A DNA stretch of 64,000 nucleotides from Pedobacter sp. ok626. GTDB lineage: Bacteria > Bacteroidota > Bacteroidia > Sphingobacteriales > Sphingobacteriaceae. Location: assembly GCF_900100435.1 (NCBI RefSeq), contig NZ_FNEX01000001.1, positions 62,001-126,000 of the forward strand, in the 5' to 3' direction. A model generated the notes under the pieces. The model was not told where the DNA came from, did not search any database, and was given only the letters and a program-made list of their open reading frames with translations. Both the position numbers and the translations under genes were made by a program. Below, one piece after another: positions 9,453 through 17,148 of this stretch (positions are counted from its first letter, which is position 1; the number at the start of each line of letters is the position of its first letter).

Positions 9453-10838
9453 ATGATGAAAAAATATACGAACCCAATTTTTATGCTCGCTTTGTCTTCG
9501 GCTTTGCTGATGATATCATGCAATAAATACCTTGATGTGCAGCCTAAAGGAGTACAACTGCTGGAAACCATACGTGACTATGACGCCTGGTTAAACAATA
9601 TGGACTTGCTGACGTCCACACCATCGCAACTGAATATGCTGGATGATCATAGTGATCTTCCAACCATTAGCGCCACATTAACCAAAAGTGATGAGAAAGT
9701 TTATACCTGGCAGGCGCAATTTTCGGAACAGGTACCCGGAACGGCAATTTTATGGGGTAATTACTACCGGGCGATTTATTTGCACAATACGGTAATCAAT
9801 AATGTAGATAAAGCTACCGGCGGCACCGACCAGGACAGAAGAAGGCTGAAGGCTGAATCTTTGCTGGGCAGGGCTTATGAATATCTTTTCCTGGTAAATC
9901 TTTATGCTAAAATGTATGATCCTTCAACGGCTGCTACAGATTTGGCTGTACCCTTTGTTACCTCAATAGATGTTACCGAACCTACACCGCCACGCAGCAC
10001 GGTACAGGATATTTATAATCACATTTTTGAAGATATAAACCGGGCACTGCCGGACCTTCCAAAAGACAATGCTACCAATCGTTTCCGCGGTACAGTTGCT
10101 GCAGCCCATGGCGTAATGGCTAGGGCATATTTGTATATGCGCAATTTCCCAAAAGCTGCCGCAGAGGCACAGCTGGCACTTGATAACGGCCCAAACGTTG
10201 TTTTTGACTATAAATCGGCAAATAATGTCATCTCTGTTCCCGCGCTGATTAGAAGACCGGACGTAATTTATGCTAAAAATAGTGGCTTAACTTATCTGGG
10301 GAAAGAAATTCCTACACTGGATTTTTTAAAGAGTTTTGATACCAAAGACCTTCGGTTAAAAGTCTTTTATACCCTTACAGGCGATTATAGTTTTACTGTA
10401 CGGGGGCGTACCAATTTTCAGCATTATGGAGTTGCTTCGGGAAGTCCAGTACCAACATGGGCCATTTCTGTGGCGGATATGCGGTTAATCCTTGCCGAAG
10501 TTGCCGCGCGTAACAATGAAACGGCAGTGGCATGTGATCAGCTAGACCTGCTGCGTAAAATGCGTTTCCCGGCAGCAAATTATGTCAAATTTACTTCCTC
10601 AGATAAAGAGGTAGTTTTGCAAAAAGTGCTTGCCGAAAGAGGATTTGAACTTGCGTTCTGTGGCAATCGCTGGTTTGATATGCGCCGTTTGGATGCAGAA
10701 GGACGTATGCCAGTGGTTAACCGTTACAATGGTGCAGGCCAAATCATTGCTACATTATCGCCTGGCAGCCCGCGATATGTTTTGCAAATTCCTGACCAGA
10801 TTCTCTATTTTAACCAGGATTGGACACAAAATCCATAA
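9453..10838 (+). CDS. SusD/RagB-family surface nutrient-binding lipoprotein
   Basis: 461-residue SusD-like lipoprotein. It has a type II signal peptide with lipobox LLMISC, so lipidation is expected at the cysteine near residue 23 (CNKYLDVQPKG). TPR-like helices follow, with the typical LLGRAYEYLFLVNLYAKMY segment and the C-terminal RGFELAFCGNRWFDMRRL motif of the family. It should form the lid of the SusC pore encoded 18 bp upstream. It is shorter than many SusD proteins (about 500-550 aa), which fits a subset that often lies with TlpA-like genes. Confidence 0.94.
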   Translation: MMKKYTNPIFMLALSSALLMISCNKYLDVQPKGVQLLETIRDYDAWLNNMDLLTSTPSQLNMLDDHSDLPTISATLTKSDEKVYTWQAQFSEQVPGTAILWGNYYRAIYLHNTVINNVDKATGGTDQDRRRLKAESLLGRAYEYLFLVNLYAKMYDPSTAATDLAVPFVTSIDVTEPTPPRSTVQDIYNHIFEDINRALPDLPKDNATNRFRGTVAAAHGVMARAYLYMRNFPKAAAEAQLALDNGPNVVFDYKSANNVISVPALIRRPDVIYAKNSGLTYLGKEIPTLDFLKSFDTKDLRLKVFYTLTGDYSFTVRGRTNFQHYGVASGSPVPTWAISVADMRLILAEVAARNNETAVACDQLDLLRKMRFPAANYVKFTSSDKEVVLQKVLAERGFELAFCGNRWFDMRRLDAEGRMPVVNRYNGAGQIIATLSPGSPRYVLQIPDQILYFNQDWTQNP

Positions 10839-10869
10839 AATCACAATCAAATCATAACACATTAACCCT

Positions 10870-10918
10870 TAATGAATGGCTACATATTTTGCTAAAAGCA
10901 ATATGTAGCTAATCATTA
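10870..10918 (+). repeat. Long intercistronic hairpin after susD
   Basis: A nearly complete inverted repeat. TAATGA pairs with TCATTA at the base, GCTACATATT pairs with AATATGTAGC in the middle, and a GCT/AGC tip has an AAA loop. In total about 20 paired bases are interrupted by one mismatch and a two-base bulge. No U-tract follows, so an mRNA stabilising or processing element separating susCD from the thioredoxin genes is more likely than a simple terminator. Confidence 0.5.
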
Positions 10919-10949
10919 GGTGGATTATAAAAAGATAAACAAAAATATC

Positions 10950-12062
10950 ATGATGAAAAAACTAGTTGCATTTGTATTGTTTTTATTTCCCATAGCATTG
11001 ATGGCACAAAAGGGAGATTATATATTGAAAGGTAAGTTGAAACCAGATGGGCTTATTAATAAAGCTTATTTTACTTGCAGTCAGTTTAATATACGCTCAG
11101 CTGCAGATGTTACAGACGGTATGTTTGAATTTAAAGGCACGATAGAAGAACCTGCAGAAGCTTTTATACTTGTCCAGTATAAAGGTACAATGAAATCGGA
11201 GCGTATTCCTTTTTATCTTGAACCCGGTAAAACAGAATTTATCCAGACCGACAATCCTGCGGAACCGATAGTTGTTAAGGGTGCTAAAGTTAATGCCGAT
11301 TATCAAAAATTAATGACTTCCCTGAACCCGGTGCTTGATCAAAAAACAAAACTGGATGCACAGTTTAAGGCGCTGACTACTGAACAGCAACAGGATAAAG
11401 GTATCATGGCTGATTTTGATAAGAAGGAAGATGTAATGGCTAAAGAGCGTCAGGCGATCTGCCTGGCTTTTATAAAAGCCAATCCCGATAGTTTTTTGAG
11501 TTTGTATGCTTTAAATAAGTATACAGGCTACATTCCGGAATATGAAATTGCGGCTCCTTTATTTGAAAAGTTGTCGGCAAGGGTAAAAGCTACCCCTTCT
11601 GGAAAGGCCTATGCTGCCCAAATGGAAAGTTTAAAAAGCACAGCAGTAGGTAAACAGGCACCTGATTTTATGCAACCGGATTTGGAAGGTAAACCGGTTA
11701 AATTGTCAGATTACAGAGGCAAATATGTACTTGTAGATTTTTGGGCCTCTTGGTGTGGTCCCTGCAGGGCAGAAAATAAAAATGTCGCTAGATCTTATAG
11801 CGTTTATCATCCCAAAGGTTTGGAGATACTGGGTGTATCCTTAGATGTAGCGCAATTTAAACAATACTGGCTTAAAGCGATTGAAGAGGATAAGTTGCCA
11901 TGGAAGCAGGTTTCTGATTTAAAGGCGGATAATGCGGCGGCTAAATTGTTTGGTATTCAGGCTATCCCCCAAAATGTACTGGTTGATCCGAAAGGCAAGA
12001 TTGTAGCTAAAAATTTAAAGGGGCAGGATTTACATGATAAACTGGCTGAAATACTAAAATAA
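10950..12062 (+). CDS. TlpA-like thiol-disulfide oxidoreductase with DUF4369-like N-domain
   Basis: About 370 residues. It has a signal peptide ending near LMAQ, then an N-terminal DUF4369-like beta domain (GDYILKGKL through the EPGKTEF segment), a helical linker, and a C-terminal AhpC/TSA-thioredoxin domain. The active site is WCGPC, with cysteines at about residues 269 and 272, and a cis-proline loop is visible in GIQAIPQNVLVD. It probably acts in the periplasm as a disulfide reductase. ATG 10950 (MMKKLVAF) is chosen because it begins a proper signal peptide. An in-frame GTG at 10920 would add ten hydrophilic residues. Such proteins often lie downstream of SusCD in Bacteroidota. The partner substrate is unknown. 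Confidence 0.9.
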   Translation: MMKKLVAFVLFLFPIALMAQKGDYILKGKLKPDGLINKAYFTCSQFNIRSAADVTDGMFEFKGTIEEPAEAFILVQYKGTMKSERIPFYLEPGKTEFIQTDNPAEPIVVKGAKVNADYQKLMTSLNPVLDQKTKLDAQFKALTTEQQQDKGIMADFDKKEDVMAKERQAICLAFIKANPDSFLSLYALNKYTGYIPEYEIAAPLFEKLSARVKATPSGKAYAAQMESLKSTAVGKQAPDFMQPDLEGKPVKLSDYRGKYVLVDFWASWCGPCRAENKNVARSYSVYHPKGLEILGVSLDVAQFKQYWLKAIEEDKLPWKQVSDLKADNAAAKLFGIQAIPQNVLVDPKGKIVAKNLKGQDLHDKLAEILK

Positions 12063-12065
12063 TTT

Positions 12066-13325
12066 ATGATGAAAAGGTTAATCGCGATAGCATTATTGAT
12101 GATATCAGCTTTGTTTGCCGGGGCAACTGATAAGGATGGAATTAGGTTTACTGATGGGACATGGAATGAAATAACAGCGAAGGCGAAACAGGAAAAAAAA
12201 CTGGTTTTTATCGATTGTTACACTTCCTGGTGTGGCCCCTGTAAAAAATTATCCGCGGAGGTTTTTCCCTTGAAAAATGTTGCTGAGGTCTTTAACAAAG
12301 AGTTCATCAATTATAAAGTGGATATGGAAAAGGGAGAGGGCATTGATTTACAGAAAAAATTCCATGTGGGTGCTTATCCAACGTTGTTGTGGGTTGATTA
12401 TAAAGGAAATGTAATTCACCGTATTGTTGGGGCTGTAAAAGCAGAGAAGCTAATTGCTGAGGCAAAAAAAGCAATGAATGGCGGGAGTAATCAGGCGGAT
12501 CTGGAAAAGAAGTATAAAAAGAATACGAATAATCCTGAGTCAGTGAAAGCGTATCTGAATTCTCTGATTGAAACTTCAGATTCCCGTGCTAAAGAAGTCG
12601 CCCTGCAATATTTGTCCATTATACCGAAAGAACAGTACCTGAGTAAAGAAGCATTTGATTTAATTGCAGCTTATGTTCAAAGTCCTTTTTCTCCGGCTAT
12701 TAGCTACCTCTTGGAGCATCGCGCCGCATTTGATGGGAAATTTGGCAAGCAACGCGTAGATGTCACATTTGAAAACATATATTCCAGATATGCAAATGCG
12801 CTTACTTATAGTGTTAAAAATGGAAAAGAATTTGACGAAGCTGCTTTTCAAAAACTAATTGTATTCATGCAAGAACGACAATTCCCTTCAAAAGAGCAAC
12901 TCATGGAAAATACCCGTATTAAAGTGCTTAAATATAAAAAGGACTGGAAAGGGTATGCAACTAAAATTAATTCATTAATTGAAGCTGGCTTTTATGAAAA
13001 GATTAGCTCAAGAATATATACACAGTGGTATGAGGCTGTGGTGGAGAGTGATTGTAGGGACAATGAGGTTTTGCAAAGTGCTTTAAATTGGATAGATATG
13101 GGCCTTAAAATTGATAAGGGATTTAGTATGTCTTATTTTGAACGAAATTGGGCTGCTAAATTGAAAATTTTGGAACGTATGGAGGGTAAGAAAGGAGAAT
13201 TAGCCAAAGCCCGGATCGAATATGATTTGATCAAAGGACTGGATGTTAAACAAAATGAATATACTAAGCGACAGGCTGAGCTAACAAAAACTTTGCAAGC
13301 CTTAATTAATAAGGCGGGGAGTTAA
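12066..13325 (+). CDS. Exported thioredoxin-fold protein
   Basis: 419 residues. The signal peptide (LIAIALLMISALFAGA) is followed by a thioredoxin-like domain whose motif CYTSWCGPCKK puts the redox cysteines at about residues 56 and 59. A cis-proline-like VGAYPTLLWVD lies about 50 residues later. The remaining 280 residues are helical and charged without a recognised domain, possibly TPR-like. The gene starts 3 bp after the preceding TlpA-like gene, so the two are clearly cotranscribed and may act on the same periplasmic substrate. A strong terminator follows immediately. Confidence 0.85.
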   Translation: MMKRLIAIALLMISALFAGATDKDGIRFTDGTWNEITAKAKQEKKLVFIDCYTSWCGPCKKLSAEVFPLKNVAEVFNKEFINYKVDMEKGEGIDLQKKFHVGAYPTLLWVDYKGNVIHRIVGAVKAEKLIAEAKKAMNGGSNQADLEKKYKKNTNNPESVKAYLNSLIETSDSRAKEVALQYLSIIPKEQYLSKEAFDLIAAYVQSPFSPAISYLLEHRAAFDGKFGKQRVDVTFENIYSRYANALTYSVKNGKEFDEAAFQKLIVFMQERQFPSKEQLMENTRIKVLKYKKDWKGYATKINSLIEAGFYEKISSRIYTQWYEAVVESDCRDNEVLQSALNWIDMGLKIDKGFSMSYFERNWAAKLKILERMEGKKGELAKARIEYDLIKGLDVKQNEYTKRQAELTKTLQALINKAGS

Positions 13326-13329
13326 GAAT

Positions 13330-13367
13330 AAAAACCCCTTTAAATTTCAAGATTTAAAGGGGTTTTT
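13330..13367. terminator. Bidirectional rho-independent terminator
   Basis: Perfect 16-bp stem AAAAACCCCTTTAAAT (13330-13345) with ATTTAAAGGGGTTTTT (13352-13367), a 6-nt loop TTCAAG, and T-rich sequence on both strands. It lies between convergent genes (thioredoxin operon on plus, HIT gene on minus) and can terminate both. Confidence 0.92.
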
Positions 13368-13389
13368 AGTTTTTTTTGAAGTGTTTAAA

Positions 13390-13815
13390 CTACAGTCCTG
13401 CTTTAATTTTTCCTATAACTTCTGAATATTGAGTATCAGAAAGTGAAACTTGTTGCGGGTTCATTTCAAAAACACTACCAAATCCATATCCATCTTTATA
13501 TTTAGGAACAATGTGTATGTGTAAATGGGATAAGGTATCAGCATACGCGCCATAGTTGATTTTATCAGGATTAAATGCCGTAGCAATCGCTTTTCCTACT
13601 TTTGCCACATCTCTCATGAATGCGTTACGTTGCTCATCATCCAATTCATGAAATTCAATTCCATGGTCTTTATAAACCACATTACAACGGCCAGGATGCG
13701 ATTGCTCTTTAAATAAAAACAATTGAGATACTTCTAAATCTCCGATTTTAATCATTAAACGATGTAGTGTTTCATTATTTTGGCAATACAAGCATTCTGA
13801 AATAGGCGTAGGCAT
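13390..13815 (-). CDS. HIT-family (histidine triad) protein
   Basis: 141-residue HIT-superfamily nucleotide hydrolase or transferase. The histidine triad reads H97-L-H99-I-H101-IVP. An N-terminal C8-x-x-C11 pair probably joins further residues in binding zinc, as in several bacterial HIT proteins. Family members hydrolyse AMP-linked or dinucleoside polyphosphate substrates; the specific substrate is not visible. It is a single gene transcribed toward the shared terminator. Confidence 0.93.
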   Translation of the reverse strand: MPTPISECLYCQNNETLHRLMIKIGDLEVSQLFLFKEQSHPGRCNVVYKDHGIEFHELDDEQRNAFMRDVAKVGKAIATAFNPDKINYGAYADTLSHLHIHIVPKYKDGYGFGSVFEMNPQQVSLSDTQYSEVIGKIKAGL

Positions 13816-13887
13816 AATATTATGTTAGATAAATGATTGATTTATTTTTAGCAAATTAACAATTTTAAAACTACTAAGGATTTATAT

Positions 13888-14919
13888 TTAAAATGTACTT
13901 CTTCTGATCAGATCAAATTCGCAGTGGATTTGCTTGAAGTTTTTATCCAATATCATTTGTGCTGCTAAATGCCCCATTTGCTTGAAATTTGTAGAAAAAA
14001 CGGTCAGACCATTCAATATAATTTCATTTATTGGGGATTCATTGTAAGAAATCACCCCGATATCAGTTCCGATTTTGTAGTTTTTCTCTTTTGCAATGCC
14101 AGCCAATTCGATCAGTTCTAAATCAAGCTGGCTATTTAAAATTAAAAAGACTTCGCCCGATTTTATTTTTGCCCTGTCAATAGTATGGTGTATTTCATAG
14201 TTTACACCATTTTCAATACAAAATGTTTCTATACCTTTTTTTATTAAGGGGGCATACAAACTGCCCGGCATTGAAATAACATTAAGTTTTTTAAAACTAC
14301 TTAGAATGTCAATTCCAGATGAAAGACCATTATAAATATCCTTTTCAAAGTCTTGATAGACTGCTCCAAATTTGCCATTTAAACCCTCGATATTTCTGTC
14401 GACTAGTAACAGCTTTCTGTTTGGTATTTTGCTAAGAATTTTCACAACTTTCTTTTGAATTGTTTGCTGAAGGGGGAAGTGGGGTGCTATTATATAATAA
14501 TCGTAATTATCCAGATTCCCCTCAACAAAATGTTGAAAAAGCGCTATGTCTTGATTATGCAGAAGAATGGTTATTTCTGATAAATCACCTAATGCAGATA
14601 CAAATGAGTTGTATAAGACTTGCTTATAGGTACTGAGTTTGTCAAAGATTAACAGGATTTTTATTTTGTGCGCTGTATTGGTTTTTACATAGAATCCTTT
14701 TCCGTGTGATGAATCTATTAGTCCTTTTTCCCGGAGAATGGAGTAAGTTTTTTTTACCGTTTCTTTTGAGATTTGTAATTCGTCTGATAGTCCATTCATA
14801 GAGGGCAAAAATGTTCCCTCTGCCAAATCACCGGATGCTATCAAATTTTGAATCGCTGTGATAAGCTGTTTGTAAACAGGTGTTTTTGAGAACGAATCAA
14901 TCTTTATTTTCGATTTCAT
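13888..14919 (-). CDS. GntR-family regulator with LacI-like sugar-sensing domain
   Basis: 343-residue regulator. The N-terminal winged helix of the GntR family spans about residues 8-75 (TPVYKQLITAIQNLIASG.., LSDELQISKETVKKTYSILREKGLI, GKGFYV). The rest resembles a periplasmic-binding-protein/LacI type ligand domain (KIKILLIFDKLS, DIGVISYNESP, LAAQMILD). ATG 14919 (MKSKIKID) is used; a longer frame to 15039 would run into the promoter. It is divergent from a glycan operon that starts with a discoidin protein and an alpha-L-fucosidase. Bacteroides FucR, a fucose regulator, is placed in the GntR family, so L-fucose or a related sugar is a plausible effector (inference). Autoregulation is likely from the operator layout. 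Confidence 0.88.
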   Translation of the reverse strand: MKSKIKIDSFSKTPVYKQLITAIQNLIASGDLAEGTFLPSMNGLSDELQISKETVKKTYSILREKGLIDSSHGKGFYVKTNTAHKIKILLIFDKLSTYKQVLYNSFVSALGDLSEITILLHNQDIALFQHFVEGNLDNYDYYIIAPHFPLQQTIQKKVVKILSKIPNRKLLLVDRNIEGLNGKFGAVYQDFEKDIYNGLSSGIDILSSFKKLNVISMPGSLYAPLIKKGIETFCIENGVNYEIHHTIDRAKIKSGEVFLILNSQLDLELIELAGIAKEKNYKIGTDIGVISYNESPINEIILNGLTVFSTNFKQMGHLAAQMILDKNFKQIHCEFDLIRRSTF

Positions 14920-14968
14920 AGAGCTTATTTGGCTGCCATATATTTTTGTACTGAGTTGTAGTGTGGTG

Positions 14969-14976
14969 CAAAAGTA
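14969..14976 (-). promoter_or_regulatory. -7 element of the gntR promoter
   Basis: On the minus strand TACTTTTG matches the Bacteroidota -7 consensus TAnnTTTG, 50 bp upstream of the regulator ATG. A matching -33 element is not clear, so the promoter is supported mainly by position and by the mirror-image arrangement with the plus-strand promoter. Confidence 0.5.
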
Positions 14977-15025
14977 ATATATTTTTAGGTATGGTCTATT
15001 ATATATGAATATAGTCTTGAATTTA

Positions 15026-15056
15026 TTTGGATAATTCATTTTAATAGTTAGATTTG
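15026..15056 (+). promoter_or_regulatory. Bacteroidota-type promoter of the glycan operon
   Basis: TTTG (15026-15029), 19 bp, then TAGATTTG (15049-15056) is an exact match to the TTTG-N19-21-TAnnTTTG housekeeping promoter. Transcription would begin inside or just after the right-hand operator arm, leaving a leader of about 75-80 nt before ATG 15140. Confidence 0.75.
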
Positions 15057-15139
15057 CACCACACTACACCACACCACTATCTAGTGTTTGATGTGGTATT
15101 AAGTAGTATCAATACTTTATTAACCAAATAAAACCAAAT

Positions 15140-15628
15140 ATGAACATGAAAAAAGTAACTCTTAAGCATTTACTATGCTCGTTTATGCTACTTGGAAGCA
15201 TCAGTGCAAGTGCACAAAACATCACAGAAGGCGCAAAGTTAACAGCGGAATTCCCAAGTAGTAATCCTGTTGAAAATGTTTCAAAGCTGGTAGATAATAA
15301 TTTATCCACTAAATTCTGTATACGTAATGTTTCAGCGATGTGGTTTAAATTTGAACTCACAGCACCTGTTATGGTGACAAAATATACAATTTCTTCGGCC
15401 AATGATATGCCAGATCGGGACCCCAAAGCCTGGATATTACAGGGCTCTGACGATGGATTGAAATGGAAAGATCTAGATGTTAAAAAAGAGGAGAAATTTA
15501 ATAGCAGGAGAGTTACCAATACGTATGAATTTCCAAATTCTGTAGCTTATAAATTTTACAGATTAAATGTAACTGAATCTAATGGAGCTTCATTTCTCCA
15601 GTTCTCAGAGTGGAACCTAATCAAATAG
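15140..15628 (+). CDS. Exported discoidin (F5/8 type C)-like protein
   Basis: 162 residues. A signal peptide ends at SASAQ, followed by one F5/8 type C (CBM32-like) beta-sandwich of about 135 residues. Recognisable parts are VENVSKLVDNNLSTKFC, WFKFELTAPVMVTKYTISSA, and WILQGSDDGLKWKDLD ending in YKFYRLNVTES..FLQFSEWNL. Such domains bind sugars or surfaces. No catalytic domain is attached, so it may be a free glycan-binding or periplasmic accessory protein. It is the first gene of the operon, 24-27 bp ahead of the fucosidase. A second in-frame ATG lies at 15146. Confidence 0.82.
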   Translation: MNMKKVTLKHLLCSFMLLGSISASAQNITEGAKLTAEFPSSNPVENVSKLVDNNLSTKFCIRNVSAMWFKFELTAPVMVTKYTISSANDMPDRDPKAWILQGSDDGLKWKDLDVKKEEKFNSRRVTNTYEFPNSVAYKFYRLNVTESNGASFLQFSEWNLIK

Positions 15629-15654
15629 TTAAACCATTTTAACCAGTTATTGTG

Positions 15655-17064
15655 ATGAACTCAATAAACAGATCGCTTACGATACTAAAATATGCACTAC
15701 TCGTGCTACTGATTAATACATTAACTTCTGTTCGTTTAAAGGCGCAAAATGAAATGGCTTTTGCAGCCGGAAAAACATACGAAGTGCCTAAAAATGAGAA
15801 GGTAAAGAAAAAGATTGCAGAATGGCAGGACCTTAAGTTTGGTTTGTTTATGCACTGGGGTACTTATAGTATCTGGGGAGTAGTAGAATCGTGGTCTCTG
15901 TGTCCTGAAGACCGTAGTTTTACGCAACGTACCGGCCCTTATGCCGACAGCTACTATGGTTATAAGAATGCATACGAAAATTTACAAACCCAGTTTAATC
16001 CAACCTTGTTTAATCCAGAAAAATGGGCACTGGCAGCAAAGAATGCAGGTATGAAATACATGGTATTTACAACTAAACATCATGATGGATTTTGCATGTT
16101 TGATACAAAATATACCGATTACAAAGTCACTAGTGCTAAAACTCCATTTTCCTCCAATCCCAGAAGCAATATTACGAAAGAGGTCTTTGATTCGTTCCGC
16201 AAGCAGGATTTCATGCTCGGGGCCTATTTCTCTAAACCGGATTGGCATAGTGAGGATTTTTGGTGGTCTTATTTCCCTGTAAAAGATAGGGGCGTAAATT
16301 ATGACATTACAAAATACCCAGACCGCTGGAAAAGGTTTAACGATTATACTTATAATCAGGTTGAAGAGTTGATGACTGGTTATGGAAAACTAGATGTTCT
16401 TTGGTTTGATGGCCAGCCAAAAATGGAAATGTCGTCAATCGTTGAAATGGCCCGTAAAGATCAGCCGGGAATTATCGTGGTCAACAGATATGGAAAACCG
16501 GAATACATAAATTACCTGACGCCTGAACAAACTATACCTGAAAAATACATCCCTTATCCATGGGAAACCTGCATGACCATGGGACGTGCATGGTCGTATA
16601 ATAGGCAAGAAAAATTTAAACCAACACGAAAACTCATACAAATGTTGGTTGACATCGTTGCGAAAAATGGCAATCTGCTACTTAATATAGGACCAGGACC
16701 TGATGGGGAATGGCACAAAGAGGCATATGAAAGGCTAGAGGAGATTGGTAAATGGATAAAAGTGAATGGCGAATCTATATATGGCACTAAGCCTGTTTTG
16801 CCATATAGGCAAGATAAATGGGCGTTTACTGGTAAGGATAAAGCACAATATGTATCCTATTTGCCTGACGAAGATGAACGTGACTTATCGTCAAAAATGA
16901 CGATCCCTATGTCTTCAATAAATAAAAACGCAAAAATCAGTCTGCTAGGGTCGGATAAATTGTTGAAATGGACAAAAGCTGACAATCAAATACTTGTGGA
17001 TGTTCCGAAGGAAGCGATAACCCGACTTTCAGGACAGCCTGTGTGGGTATTCAAAATTATTTAA
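15655..17064 (+). CDS. GH29 alpha-L-fucosidase
   Basis: 469 residues. It has an N-terminal signal sequence and a GH29 catalytic barrel. Family landmarks are LKFGLFMHWGTYS, MKYMVFTTKHHDGFCMFDT and LDVLWFDGQPK, whose aspartate (about residue 252) is at the position of the GH29 nucleophile. NGNLLLNIGPGPDG comes near the end of the barrel, followed by a short C-terminal beta domain. It should release terminal alpha-L-fucose, although some GH29 members act on alpha-L-galactose-type sugars. The frame opens at GTG 15652, and the adjacent ATG 15655 is the likelier start. Confidence 0.94.
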   Translation: MNSINRSLTILKYALLVLLINTLTSVRLKAQNEMAFAAGKTYEVPKNEKVKKKIAEWQDLKFGLFMHWGTYSIWGVVESWSLCPEDRSFTQRTGPYADSYYGYKNAYENLQTQFNPTLFNPEKWALAAKNAGMKYMVFTTKHHDGFCMFDTKYTDYKVTSAKTPFSSNPRSNITKEVFDSFRKQDFMLGAYFSKPDWHSEDFWWSYFPVKDRGVNYDITKYPDRWKRFNDYTYNQVEELMTGYGKLDVLWFDGQPKMEMSSIVEMARKDQPGIIVVNRYGKPEYINYLTPEQTIPEKYIPYPWETCMTMGRAWSYNRQEKFKPTRKLIQMLVDIVAKNGNLLLNIGPGPDGEWHKEAYERLEEIGKWIKVNGESIYGTKPVLPYRQDKWAFTGKDKAQYVSYLPDEDERDLSSKMTIPMSSINKNAKISLLGSDKLLKWTKADNQILVDVPKEAITRLSGQPVWVFKII

Positions 17065-17148
17065 AAATGCTTTATCCAATACAATAGGAATAACCAGCCT
17101 GGAAAAACAAAAGCTAATCGAATAACCAAATATTAACCTAACATTCTA

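Larger units (their letters stand above)
14957..15068. promoter_or_regulatory. Paired inverted 16-bp operator candidates
   Basis: TGTAGTGTGGTGCAAA (14957-14972) is repeated as its exact reverse complement TTTGCACCACACTACA (15053-15068). The arms face each other with centres 96 bp apart. Each arm overlaps the -7 element of one divergent promoter. The simplest reading is a pair of binding sites for the GntR regulator, controlling itself and the glycan operon. Confidence 0.7.

Noticed and set aside
14957..15068. Terminal inverted repeats of a small mobile element
   Set aside because: Only 80 bp of promoter sequence lies between the arms, there is no target duplication, and the arms coincide with promoter elements.
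15109..15519. 136-residue minus-strand frame opposite the discoidin gene
   Set aside because: It covers the operon leader and a gene with a clear signal peptide and domain on the plus strand.
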